Shown here piece after piece: positions 41,281-50,336 of a stretch of DNA of 64,000 bases. Under the pieces are notes generated by a model, which saw nothing but the letters and a program-made list of their open reading frames with translations, ran no database searches and was not told the origin of the DNA. The stretch is from Acetobacter farinalis (GTDB lineage: Bacteria > Pseudomonadota > Alphaproteobacteria > Acetobacterales > Acetobacteraceae). A program made the position numbers and the translations under genes. The DNA is taken from positions 1 through 64,000 of the forward strand of contig NZ_WOTF01000004.1 in the NCBI RefSeq assembly GCF_011516935.1, in the 5' to 3' direction. The number at the start of each line of letters is the position of its first letter. Positions within the stretch are counted from its first letter, which is position 1.

Positions 41281-41499
41281 TTACTTGAAGCGGAAGGTAA
41301 TACGACCTTTTGAAAGGTCATACGGTGTCATTTCGACGTTCACCCGGTCACCAGCCAGAACACGAATACGGTTCTTGCGCATTTTGCCGCTGGTGTGGGC
41401 CAAAATCATGTGTTCGTTATCGAGTTTTACCCGGAACATCGCGTTGGGCAGCAGTTCGGTAACCGTGCCGCTGAATTCAATCATGTCTTCTTTAGACAT
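41281..41499 (-). CDS. infA: Translation initiation factor IF-1
   Basis: The 72-residue S1/OB-fold protein is a textbook IF-1: [20 protein letters not shown], then [22 protein letters not shown] and [23 protein letters not shown] lies 6 bases before the ATG. It stands between hisD and maf on the same strand. Confidence 0.98.
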   Translation of the reverse strand: MSKEDMIEFSGTVTELLPNAMFRVKLDNEHMILAHTSGKMRKNRIRVLAGDRVNVEMTPYDLSKGRITFRFK

Positions 41500-41569
41500 G
41501 GCGTCCTTCGTTCATTTTCAAGCCTCGTTATGGTTGGATGTGCAGATATGGGTGAGGGAGCGGGTTCGG

Positions 41570-42883
41570 TCAAGCTTCAGGCGTGGTTTGGGCCAGCGCA
41601 TCAAGCCGGGCAGAGATGCTCAGCGCGTGGGCTTCCAGCCCTTCCGCCTGTGCCAGCGCCACACCGGCGGGGCCAATGCGCCGCAGGGCATCCGGGCCAC
41701 CGGCCAGGAAGGTTGTCCGCTTCATGAAGTCAAAAACAGACAGGCCCGAAGCAAAGCGCGCCGTGCGGGAGGTGGGCAGGACATGGTTGGGGCCACCCAC
41801 GTAATCCCCCACCGCCTCAGGGCAGAAGCGGCCAAGGAAAACCGCGCCAGCGTGCCGCACGCGGGCAAAAAGCGCCTCCGGGTCATCCACCATCAGTTCC
41901 AGATGTTCGGGAGCCAGACGGTTGGCCAGAGCCACGGCCTCTTCCAGATCGCGCACAACCAGAACGGCGCCGTTGCGCTCCCAGCTTGCGCTGGCAATGG
42001 CGGTGCGGACCAGCGTGTTCAGTTCTGTCCTGACCGCCTCAATCACCTTGTCGGCAAAGGCGGCATCCGGGGTGATGAGCGTGGCCTGCGCCAGTTCATC
42101 ATGCTCGGCCTGCGCCAGAAGATCGAGGGCGATCAGGCGTGGATCTGTAGCCGAATCGGCAATCACGACAACGTCTGACGGTCCGGCGATACTGTCGATC
42201 CCGACATGGCCGAATACCTGCCGCTTGGCTTCCGCCACAAAGGCGTTACCAGGGCCGACAATCCGGTCCACCGGGCGAATGGTCTGTGTGCCAAATGCCA
42301 TGGCCCCCACAGCCTGCGCGCCGCCAACACGGTAGATTTCCGTCACACCGGCGCGGTGTGCGGCGGCCAGCACCAGCGGGTTGATGACGCCGTCCGGAGT
42401 TGGCACGCACATGGCCAGACGTGAGACACCGGCCGCGCGGGCCGGAATGGCGTTCATCAGTACAGAAGAGGGATAAGCGGCTTTCCCCCCGGGCACATAC
42501 AGCCCCACGGCATCCAGCGGAATCCAGCGCATGCCCAGTGTCATGCCGGCATCATCCGTGTAGCGGATGTCAGAGGGCATCTGGGCTTTGTGGAAGGACT
42601 CAATGCGCTGTGCAGCAACATCGAGTGCGGCCATCAGCTCCGGGCTGACCTGCGTGCAGGCCTCGGCAATCTCATCGGCGGTAAAAGCGAGCCGGTCCGG
42701 GGTAAGGGGAAGGCGGTCAAACCGTTCTGTCAGGGCGCAGAGGGTAGCATCTCCATCACGCCGCACAGATGCAAGAATGTCGGCAACCGGTTTGTGAACT
42801 TCCTGCCCCTGTTCTTCACGGGCTGTGAGGAGAGAGGCGAATTCTGCCTCAAAACCGGGGTCGCGTGTATCAAGCCGTTTCAT
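41570..42883 (-). CDS. hisD: Histidinol dehydrogenase
   Basis: The 437-residue enzyme oxidises histidinol to histidine in two NAD-dependent steps. Visible motifs are GLYVPGGKAAYPSSVLMN, VDRIVGPGNAFVAEAKRQVFG and DSIAGPSDVVVIAD, plus the zinc-ligand region QAEHDELAQATL and PEHLEL. The start overlaps the hisG stop by 4 bases (ATGA). Confidence 0.97.
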   Translation of the reverse strand: MKRLDTRDPGFEAEFASLLTAREEQGQEVHKPVADILASVRRDGDATLCALTERFDRLPLTPDRLAFTADEIAEACTQVSPELMAALDVAAQRIESFHKAQMPSDIRYTDDAGMTLGMRWIPLDAVGLYVPGGKAAYPSSVLMNAIPARAAGVSRLAMCVPTPDGVINPLVLAAAHRAGVTEIYRVGGAQAVGAMAFGTQTIRPVDRIVGPGNAFVAEAKRQVFGHVGIDSIAGPSDVVVIADSATDPRLIALDLLAQAEHDELAQATLITPDAAFADKVIEAVRTELNTLVRTAIASASWERNGAVLVVRDLEEAVALANRLAPEHLELMVDDPEALFARVRHAGAVFLGRFCPEAVGDYVGGPNHVLPTSRTARFASGLSVFDFMKRTTFLAGGPDALRRIGPAGVALAQAEGLEAHALSISARLDALAQTTPEA

Positions 42884-43629
42884 GAAGACTGTTCTGCCTT
42901 GACCTTTTCCGTGACCGGAGGGGTTGCCTCCAGCGCAGTGCGAAAGCTGTTGATAAGAGCGCCGATTTCTTCCGGACGCGTTTTGAGCGCCGTGCGGTTT
43001 ACAATGAGACGGCTGGTGATGTGGGTAATGGTTTCCACCTCACCCAGCCCGTTAGCCCGCAGGGTGGAGCCGGTATCGACCAGATCAACAATCAGCCGGG
43101 ACAGGCCAAGCATCGGGGCCAGTTCCATGGCGCCATGCAGGTGCACGATATTGGCGTTGATGCCGCGCGCCGCAAAAAAACGACGGGTGATGGCGGGGTA
43201 TTTGGTGGCGACCCGCACTTCGGACCAGCGCGCCCATTCTTCCGGGTCGTGCGGCAGGGTGACAGGTTGGGCCACTGAAACCCTGCATCCGCCAATACCC
43301 AGATCAAGCGGGGCGTAAATTTCAGGGTAGTCGAATTCCATCAGCACATCAGCGCCGCAGATTCCGATATGCGCGCCGCCGGAGGCCACAAAAGTGGCAA
43401 CATCAAACGAGCGGACACGAACAACATCCAGCTTTGGGTTCTGGGTGGGAAAGCGCAGCTTGCGGCTGTCATCACCCAGACAATCGGCGGAAGGAGCCAT
43501 ACCCGCTCTCTCAAGGAGCGGCGTGACAGCTTTGAGAATCCGGCCTTTGGGGAGAGCCAGAACCAGTTGGCCCCGGTCCTGCGTTCCGGAGGAACGCGCG
43601 GGCTGACGATCTGGCTGGGGCACGGTCAT
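42880..43629 (-). CDS. hisG: ATP phosphoribosyltransferase, short form
   Basis: The 249-residue protein catalyses the first step of histidine synthesis. Motifs are LVLALPKGRILKAVTPLLERAG, GICGADVLMEF and the PRPP loop LIVDLVDTGSTLRANGL. It lacks the C-terminal regulatory domain of the long form, so it should require HisZ, which is not in the window. It heads hisG-hisD and possibly the whole chain to yacG. Confidence 0.96.
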   Translation of the reverse strand: MTVPQPDRQPARSSGTQDRGQLVLALPKGRILKAVTPLLERAGMAPSADCLGDDSRKLRFPTQNPKLDVVRVRSFDVATFVASGGAHIGICGADVLMEFDYPEIYAPLDLGIGGCRVSVAQPVTLPHDPEEWARWSEVRVATKYPAITRRFFAARGINANIVHLHGAMELAPMLGLSRLIVDLVDTGSTLRANGLGEVETITHITSRLIVNRTALKTRPEEIGALINSFRTALEATPPVTEKVKAEQSS

Positions 43630-43762
43630 GAAAACTCCGGTGGGCGGGGGAGGTCAGTTTTATGAGAGGCATTACCTAGCATAAGGCCGCCGGTGGTCAA
43701 AAGAGGCATGAGTCCGGCTGGGGGCGGGTGGAATAAACCCGCCCCCAGCCGTTCAGCAGGGT

Positions 43763-46729
43763 TTAGCGGCGCCACCATCCTGTGCGACGGTTGGAGACAG
43801 GTTTGTCATCCTCAATCACAATCGGCTGTACGATGGAGGCATCCGGCGCATCGTCCTTCCGGCTGGCAGGCTGGCTGGCCTCAGCGGCTTCGGTCTCAAC
43901 CGCAGCGCTCCTGCTGGGTGTGGCCGTGCTTTTGGCTGCTGCCCGACGGCGGCGCGGCGCGGGTTTTTCCGCATCAGTGCCGGTGCCATCCGCCTGCGGT
44001 GCCGTTGCCTCTTCCGCCGGTGCGGCCGCTTTCCGCCGTGCCGGTGTCTGGCGGCGCGCGCGGGGGCTTTCACCCTCAGCGCCGTCTTCCGTTACGACAT
44101 CAGCCGACTTCCGCGCAGCGCGGCGGCGGGGCTTCTGGGCCTCTGCCTCGGCGGCCTGCGTTTGGGCAGCAGGTGCGGTGTCGGTCACGGTTTCAGGTGC
44201 TTCCGCCTGAGCCGTTGCCGGAGAGGCATCACCCGCTGTTGCAGCCTTGCGGCGGCGTGCGGGGCGCTTGCGGGCCGGTTTTGCGTCCGTGGCCGAAACC
44301 GCATCGTCCTGAACGTCCGGTGTGGCTGCAACCGGTTCGGGTGCTTTTACAGGTGCTGCGGGTGTTCCGGTAGCCTGAGTCCCGGCGGGCGTTCCCCATG
44401 TGCGGGCCGGTCTGGCAGAGGCTCTGGCGGCTTTTTCCGCCTCGGCTTCCGCAGCTTCCATGGTGGAATTTTCGATCAGATCAAAAATATCCAGACTGCC
44501 ACCAAACGGGTTGGCCGGGGTCGGCCCCTGCCAGGTTGTGCGGCGCGGCTGGGGGGCCGGACCTTCCTCAATGTCTACCCGCACTTCCGGTGCGTCCGTT
44601 CTGCCGGAGCGTACGCGGGAGTGGCGGGTGCGGCGGCGGCCGGGAACCAGATTGGTCTGTGTATCGGCCGGTGCGGCGTCCACCTGCTCATCATCAGCCT
44701 GAGACTGGGGCTCGGACTGCGCCTGCCCCTGTGCCTGAGTCTGATTCCGGTTGTGGCCCTGAGGCGCTTGCGCAGAGGCACCCTGTTCCGGTGCAGCGGA
44801 ATTGTCCTCACGGTTTCCGTTGCCACCACGACGGCGACGGCGACGGCGACGGCGGCGCGGCTCTTCTTCCCCGCTGCCTGCTTCAGCCACCGGTGCGGGT
44901 GTGTCCGCGCGGGGGCTTTCCTGCTGCGCCACGACTTCTTTGGGTGCGCTTTCGATAACGGCTTCTTCCACACCGCTTTCAACGGGCGGCAGAAGGGCAG
45001 GATTGCGCCCGATTTTGGGGGGCTGGCGGCGCTCAATGCGGATTTCCGGCACGGGCAGGGTAGCATCCGCCGCGAACAGGATTTCCATCTGATGGCGCTG
45101 CTCGATTTCCGCCAGCCAGTCGCGCTTGTTGTTCAGCACGTAGAAGGCAATCTCGGCGGCCACATGAACGGTAATGGCAGAAGCGCGGCGGCGTGCGCCT
45201 TCTTCTTCCACAGCGCGCAGCACATGCAAGGCGGAGCTTTCAATACCGCGCACCATGCCGGTACCCTGGCAATGCGGGCAGGGCGTGAAGGCGGCTTCTG
45301 CCACGGAAGGCCGCAGCCGCTGGCGGGACATTTCCAGCAAACCGAAATGCGAGATCGAGCCCATCTGGATACGGGCGCGATCATGGCGCAGCGCGTCCTT
45401 CAGGCGGCGTTCGATCATGCTGTTGTGGCGGCGGGATTCCATGTCAATGAAGTCAATGACAATCAGCCCGGCCAGATCCCGCAGGCGGAGCTGGCGGGCT
45501 ACTTCATCCGCAGCTTCCTGATTGGTGCGGAAGGCTGTTTCTTCAATGTTGCGCTGGCTGGTCGCCTTGCCGGAGTTGACGTCAATGGCCACCAGAGCTT
45601 CCGTCTGGTTGATAACCAGATAGCCACCCGAGCGCAGGGACACGACCGGGGAGAGCATGGCGTCCAGATGCCCTTCCACATGGTAATGGGCAAAGAGCGG
45701 CTGGTTTTCCTTGTTCCACAGCCGGACTTTTTCAGCGTGCTGCGGCATGAGCAGGCGCATGAAGTCCCGCGCGGCTTTCCAGCCCTGTTCCCCATCAACC
45801 AGAATTTCGCTGACTTCACGGGTATACACATCGCGGATGGCGCGTTTGACGAGGCTTGCTTCCTCATAAATCAGCGCCGGGGCGACGGAGCGCATCGTCA
45901 GGTCACGGATATCGTCCCACAGATGGAGCAGATATTCGCAGTCCCGCGTGATTTCCGGGCCAGGCCGCTGTGCGCCCGCCGTGCGGACAATCATGGCCAT
46001 GCCGCGGGGCAGATCAAGTGCGGAGATAATATCCCGCAGGCGGCGGCGGTCCGGCACGGAGGTGATCTTGCGGGATACACCACCGCCCCGCAGGGCGTTG
46101 GGCATCAGCACACAGTAGCGCCCGGCAAGGGAGATGTAGGTGGTCAGGGCTGCGCCCTTGTTGCCACGTTCTTCCTTGACAACCTGCACAAGCAGAACCT
46201 GCCTGCGGCGGATCACTTCCTGAATGCGGTAGTTGCGCAGGAAGCGGGCAATCCGCTTCTGGATCAGCGCTTCTTCACCCGTATCGGTTTCACCGCCAAC
46301 ATAGTCAGGGGCATCATTCCGGCGGGCCGGGCGGTTGCCGTCCTCATCGCCGGTGGCGTCCTCAAGCTCATCAGAAGCGGGGGAGGGAGCATCCTCATCC
46401 TCTTCTTCAGTGGAGGCTTCGCCTGCGTCGATCAGGGCTTCTTCTTCAGCCTGAAGGGCCAGAAGCTTTTCCCGGTCAGCAACCGGAATCTGGTAATAGT
46501 CGGGGTGGATTTCGCTGAAGGCCAGAAACCCGTGGCGGTTGCCGCCATATTCGACAAAAGCGGCCTGAAGGCTCGGCTCTACGCGAACAACGCGGGCAAG
46601 ATAGATGTTTCCTTTAAGCTGCTTTTTAGAGGCGGCTTCAACATCGTAATCTTCAAGTCTGTTTCCATCCATAACAACGACACGCGTTTCTTCCGCGTGC
46701 GTTGCATCGATCAGCATACGCTTTGACAT
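43763..46729 (-). CDS. rne: Ribonuclease E
   Basis: From the ATG at 46729 (MSKRMLIDATHAEETRVVV) the protein has 988 residues. The catalytic half has an S1 domain (IYLARVVRVEPSLQAAFVEYG), an acidic insert near 95-140, the DNase I-like centre (GGYLVINQTEALVAIDVNSG; LIVIDFIDM) and the zinc-link CPHCQGTG. The C-terminal ~400 residues are a Pro/Ala/Gln-rich disordered scaffold. It includes a run of ten arginines near 660 as an RNA-binding patch and probable sites for degradosome partners. The gene has a long upstream non-coding region. Confidence 0.96.
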   Translation of the reverse strand: MSKRMLIDATHAEETRVVVMDGNRLEDYDVEAASKKQLKGNIYLARVVRVEPSLQAAFVEYGGNRHGFLAFSEIHPDYYQIPVADREKLLALQAEEEALIDAGEASTEEEDEDAPSPASDELEDATGDEDGNRPARRNDAPDYVGGETDTGEEALIQKRIARFLRNYRIQEVIRRRQVLLVQVVKEERGNKGAALTTYISLAGRYCVLMPNALRGGGVSRKITSVPDRRRLRDIISALDLPRGMAMIVRTAGAQRPGPEITRDCEYLLHLWDDIRDLTMRSVAPALIYEEASLVKRAIRDVYTREVSEILVDGEQGWKAARDFMRLLMPQHAEKVRLWNKENQPLFAHYHVEGHLDAMLSPVVSLRSGGYLVINQTEALVAIDVNSGKATSQRNIEETAFRTNQEAADEVARQLRLRDLAGLIVIDFIDMESRRHNSMIERRLKDALRHDRARIQMGSISHFGLLEMSRQRLRPSVAEAAFTPCPHCQGTGMVRGIESSALHVLRAVEEEGARRRASAITVHVAAEIAFYVLNNKRDWLAEIEQRHQMEILFAADATLPVPEIRIERRQPPKIGRNPALLPPVESGVEEAVIESAPKEVVAQQESPRADTPAPVAEAGSGEEEPRRRRRRRRRRGGNGNREDNSAAPEQGASAQAPQGHNRNQTQAQGQAQSEPQSQADDEQVDAAPADTQTNLVPGRRRTRHSRVRSGRTDAPEVRVDIEEGPAPQPRRTTWQGPTPANPFGGSLDIFDLIENSTMEAAEAEAEKAARASARPARTWGTPAGTQATGTPAAPVKAPEPVAATPDVQDDAVSATDAKPARKRPARRRKAATAGDASPATAQAEAPETVTDTAPAAQTQAAEAEAQKPRRRAARKSADVVTEDGAEGESPRARRQTPARRKAAAPAEEATAPQADGTGTDAEKPAPRRRRAAAKSTATPSRSAAVETEAAEASQPASRKDDAPDASIVQPIVIEDDKPVSNRRTGWWRR

Positions 46730-47321
46730 AAAAAGAAAAACTCCGGTGTGCCGGTGGCCGGCCTGTCCGGTGGAGCCGTTTGAACGGCTGGACACGGGAT
46801 GGGGACACTTCCGGCAGGCATAGATCTGTATGTGTGAGACAATGGGAGGCGGATGCCAGGCCAGGCACTGAGGTGACAGCAGAGGCGCGGAAACAGGCTG
46901 CTGCTTCCGGTCTGGTCATGCACTCCAAGGTAGTGGCCAAGGCGATAGTCATAGATCCTTCAAAACAATGTTTCCTGCCCCGTCTGCGCCGGGCGGCGGT
47001 CTGACGCCAGCCGCGCCCTTAGCTTTCACAGGGGCGGAAACAGGATGCATAACGGGCAATCCTGCCTTGAGCCATGCTTGTTGAACATGACCCAAACCGC
47101 AACAAACCGCAACCCATTCAGAAAGACTGTTTTTCATTCCTCTTTATTTGTCTCTCTGATTCTGACACGGTTTCGACATTATCTATGTGCAGAATTGCCC
47201 CGATTACAGAAGTGTGAAGCGTGTTATGAAGCCAAAGTCTGAAAAACCAGCCGGTTTTCTCCCATTGGCCGGGCGCCTTGGCCCCACAGGAGCGCCCTGT
47301 GCACCCGAGGCAGGAAAAAAG
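46730..47321. other. 592-bp divergent non-coding region between rne and amidase genes
   Basis: No gene is supported. The left part must encode a long rne 5' leader, which in other bacteria is used for autoregulation of rne mRNA by its own product. The right part carries the amidase promoter. Several GC-rich inverted segments are present, but none was resolved confidently by eye. Confidence 0.5.
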
Positions 47322-48197
47322 ATGTCTGACCGACGCACGCTTCTGGTGACAGGTGCTGGCCTGTTGGCGGGGGGGCTGCTGGCCGCTCCGGCCCGTGCGG
47401 CAGGGGGGGCACACCACACGCTTTCGCGCCCGGCCGGTCCGCTGGCGCCTCCCGTCGGGCGCGGGCTTCAGGCTCCAGCCATTATCGGGAAGGCACGCCC
47501 GGCTCTGCCGCTTGTCATGCTTGACCCGGGCCATGGGGGCAAGGACCCCGGCGCGATCGGCTATAGCGGGACTTACGAGAAATATGTTGCGGAAGCAGCG
47601 GCAACGGAGCTTCGGCAGCAACTGCTGGCAACGGGCCGGTACCGTGTGGCCATGACACGCACCAGTGATCATTTTGTGCCGCTGGACGGGCGCGTTGAAC
47701 TGGCTCAGCAGCATGGGGCGTCCCTGTTCATTTCCATGCATGCGGATGCCCTGCACAATGCCGGGGTGCGGGGGGCCAGCGTGTATACGCATTCCCACGG
47801 GGCGTCAGACAGCCAGACGGCGGATCTGGCCAAAACCGAGAACAGTGCAGACCGCTATGGCGGCCCTCTGGTGCAGGGAACCTCGCCCGAGGTGCAGCAG
47901 ATTCTGGCCAGTCTGGTGACAGAAGAAGCCAGACGCGGGTCCGCGCATATGGCCAGTGCCGTGGTCTCGGCTTTTCAGTCACGGATTAATCTGCTGACAC
48001 ACCCGCATCGTCACGCGGCATTCGCCGTGCTGAAATCGGCCCAGATTCCGTCTGTTCTGGTGGAAATGGGATTCATGTCTAACCGGATGGATGAAGCCGC
48101 CCTGCGGCAGGCTGGCCACCGGGCGATGGTGGCCGGAGCCATGTGCACGGCCGTGAACCGCTATTTCGCCGCAGCAGGGGTAGGGCTGGCGGGGTAG
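47322..48197 (+). CDS. Exported N-acetylmuramoyl-L-alanine amidase
   Basis: From the ATG at 47322 the protein has 291 residues. It begins with a probable Tat signal peptide (SDRRTLLVTGAGLL, ending PARA). The Amidase_3 domain has zinc ligands in MLDPGHGGKDPGA, YEKYVAEAA and SMHADAL, with the catalytic Glu in VLVEMGFMSN. It cleaves septal peptidoglycan side chains in the periplasm (AmiA/AmiC type). AGGA lies about 8 bases upstream of this start. Upstream in-frame ATGs at 47226 and earlier would place the signal peptide internally. Divergent from rne. Confidence 0.92.
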   Translation: MSDRRTLLVTGAGLLAGGLLAAPARAAGGAHHTLSRPAGPLAPPVGRGLQAPAIIGKARPALPLVMLDPGHGGKDPGAIGYSGTYEKYVAEAAATELRQQLLATGRYRVAMTRTSDHFVPLDGRVELAQQHGASLFISMHADALHNAGVRGASVYTHSHGASDSQTADLAKTENSADRYGGPLVQGTSPEVQQILASLVTEEARRGSAHMASAVVSAFQSRINLLTHPHRHAAFAVLKSAQIPSVLVEMGFMSNRMDEAALRQAGHRAMVAGAMCTAVNRYFAAAGVGLAG

Positions 48198-48297
48198 GCC
48201 ACAGTGCGCCCGACAAAGGCTTTGTTGCGAAAAAGAAACAGGCTAGGCGAGCCAGACTCTTCCTGATACCATGATATAGTATAACATGGTCTGAAGG

Positions 48298-49989
48298 ATG
48301 AGAGTGTCTATGCGCGCACAACAGACGGGTTTGAAACTGGCGGGCCTGCTTGCCACGGTTTCGGTGCTGGCCGCCAGTGTTACGGCCCAACCGCAGGCGC
48401 GGGCGGTGGAAGCCCATCAGGCGGCGGATGCGGCAAAACAGAAAACCAGCGTGGAAGATTTTCTGGGGAAACCGCAGGCCGTGACAACAAGCGGCTCTGT
48501 AACAGTCCACGGGGCGCATATTGATTATGAAGCCGTTTCCGGAACGCTGATTGTTCATAAAGCGGACTGGGATGATTCCGCCCTGCCGGATACGGACAAG
48601 GACAAAACACAGCCTGACGCGACAGCTTCTGTGTTTTACGTCGCGTATTTCAAAAAAGGTGTGCGCCCGGAAGGCCGCCCGATCACGTTTGTTTATAACG
48701 GTGGACCGGGCTCTTCCAGCGTCTGGCTGCATATGGGGGCGTTCGGCCCTAAAAAAGTGGTGACAGCGGATGATACCCATACGCCCGCCGCACCCTATGC
48801 AATTGTCAATAACAATGACAGTTTGCTGGATGTTTCCGATCTGGTGTTTATCGATGCACCCGGCACCGGGTATGGTCGCCTGATTGGCAAAGACAAGGAA
48901 AAGGCCTTTTTTGGCACGGATGCTGATGCCGGGGCCTTTACCGATTTTATTGCCCAGTTCCTGTCCCGCTACGGGCGGTACAATTCTCCCAAATATCTGT
49001 TTGGTGAAAGCTACGGCACAACCCGTTCCGCCATTGTGGCCAACAAGCTGGCTGATGAAAAAGGCATTGATCTGAACGGTGTTATCCTGCTTTCGCAGAT
49101 TCTGAATTATGACAATGATATTGATGGGGCTGCCATGAACCCGTCAATTGATCAGCCTTATGTGCTGGCTCTTCCCAGCTATGCGGCAACGGCCTGGTAT
49201 CACAAATGCCTGCCGGAACAGCATCCGGACCTCAAGGCCTTCCTCAAAGAGGTCGAGCATTTTGCGCTGACCGAATACACGGCGGCCTTGCAGGAAGGAA
49301 ATGCAATTTCTGATGCCCAGCGCGATGCCGTTGCGCAGAAGCTGCATGCGTATACTGGCCTGCCGGTGGACTACATCAAAAAGGCGGATCTGCGCATCAG
49401 CGGCGGGGAGTTTGAAAAAACCCTTCAGGGTGAAAAGGGTTTGGATACGGGGCGTCTGGACAGCCGCTTCTCTGGTCCGACCATGGATAAGCTTTCCCAG
49501 TTCGCGGATTATGACCCGCAGTCTTCCGCCATGTCTGCCGCCTATATTGCCGCGTTTAACGATTACGCCCATAACACCCTGCATTATGGAAATTCACCAT
49601 CCTTTGGTGATGGGTATCAGGAATACAAGTTCTTCTCTGATGCAATCATGAAGTGGGATTTCTCACACAAACAGCCCAATACGGAATTCCCGATCCATGG
49701 GGCTGTCAATGTGCTGCCTGATCTGGCCTCGGCCATGAAGCACAATCCCAGCCTGAAAGTCATGCTGAATCAGGGGTATTTTGACCTCGGCACCCCCTAT
49801 TTCGAGGGGATTTACGAAATGAAGCATCTGCCTGTTTCGCATGAGCTGAGCAATAATATTCAGATTGTTCAGTATGAATCCGGCCATATGGTCTATGCGC
49901 ATCAGGACTCTCTGGCGCAACTGCATGACAATGTTGCCAAATTCATCACCCAGACCCACACCGCTGTGGCTCCGGTGGCGGCAAAATAA
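48298..49989 (+). CDS. S10-family serine carboxypeptidase, exported
   Basis: The 563-residue protein has a signal peptide (about 1-36, ending near AQPQARA) and the S10 fold. The substrate-binding motif YNGGPGSSSVWLHMG, nucleophile GESYGTTRS, the Asp region NQGYFDLGTPY and the His region YESGHMVYAH make up a full catalytic triad. Such periplasmic carboxypeptidases are common in Acetobacteraceae and may recover amino acids from peptides under acidic conditions. An in-frame ATG at 48310 may be the start. The gene is single and ends in a strong terminator. Confidence 0.93.
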   Translation: MRVSMRAQQTGLKLAGLLATVSVLAASVTAQPQARAVEAHQAADAAKQKTSVEDFLGKPQAVTTSGSVTVHGAHIDYEAVSGTLIVHKADWDDSALPDTDKDKTQPDATASVFYVAYFKKGVRPEGRPITFVYNGGPGSSSVWLHMGAFGPKKVVTADDTHTPAAPYAIVNNNDSLLDVSDLVFIDAPGTGYGRLIGKDKEKAFFGTDADAGAFTDFIAQFLSRYGRYNSPKYLFGESYGTTRSAIVANKLADEKGIDLNGVILLSQILNYDNDIDGAAMNPSIDQPYVLALPSYAATAWYHKCLPEQHPDLKAFLKEVEHFALTEYTAALQEGNAISDAQRDAVAQKLHAYTGLPVDYIKKADLRISGGEFEKTLQGEKGLDTGRLDSRFSGPTMDKLSQFADYDPQSSAMSAAYIAAFNDYAHNTLHYGNSPSFGDGYQEYKFFSDAIMKWDFSHKQPNTEFPIHGAVNVLPDLASAMKHNPSLKVMLNQGYFDLGTPYFEGIYEMKHLPVSHELSNNIQIVQYESGHMVYAHQDSLAQLHDNVAKFITQTHTAVAPVAAK

Positions 49990-50042
49990 CGAGGCCACGA
50001 AACAAAACCGGGTGCGGGTCATTCTCCCGCATCCGGGAGCGC

Positions 50043-50336
50043 CTATAACGGGGGCTTGCCTGCAGGGGCACGCCCCCGTTTGTTTTTGAGCACGGCCATC
50101 AGCACGCTGGTGCAAACACCACACACAGAGCCAAGGCCGAGCCAGAACAGCACCCCCAGCGCGGGCGAGTGCATCAGGCAAAGAGCCAGCGCCAGACAGG
50201 GGGCGAGAGCACGAACGCCTTGGTTCAGCCATACGGCGCGTACCGGCATCGGGAAGGTAGTGCGGTTTCTGGACTGCAACCACTCATGGCATCGGAAGGC
50301 CACACACCAGAGCACGCAAGCCAGCAGCAGTATCAT
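50043..50336 (-). CDS. DUF3325-family membrane protein
   Basis: The 97-residue protein has three hydrophobic helices (ILLLACVLWCVAF; LAPCLALALCLMH; GVLFWLGLGSVCGVCTSVLMAVL), with RNRTTFP and a basic C-terminus. It starts inside the stop of the PepSY gene (ATGA overlap at 50333-50336). DUF3325 proteins regularly accompany PepSY proteins and TonB receptors in siderophore uptake loci. It is last in this leftward set. Confidence 0.85.
   Translation of the reverse strand: MILLLACVLWCVAFRCHEWLQSRNRTTFPMPVRAVWLNQGVRALAPCLALALCLMHSPALGVLFWLGLGSVCGVCTSVLMAVLKNKRGRAPAGKPPL
50047..50086 (+). terminator. Terminator of S10 peptidase gene
   Basis: AACGGGGGC (50047-50055) and GCCCCCGTT (50072-50080) form a 9-bp stem followed by TTGTTTTT. 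It overlaps the 3' end of the convergent DUF3325 gene, so that gene's last codons double as a terminator. Confidence 0.8.

Noticed and set aside
44162-46726. 854-codon open frame opposite rne
   Set aside because: It is a shadow of high-GC codon usage in rne. The residue pattern is compositionally odd (Cys/Gly/Arg then His/Gln-rich) and matches no family, while rne is unmistakable on the other strand.
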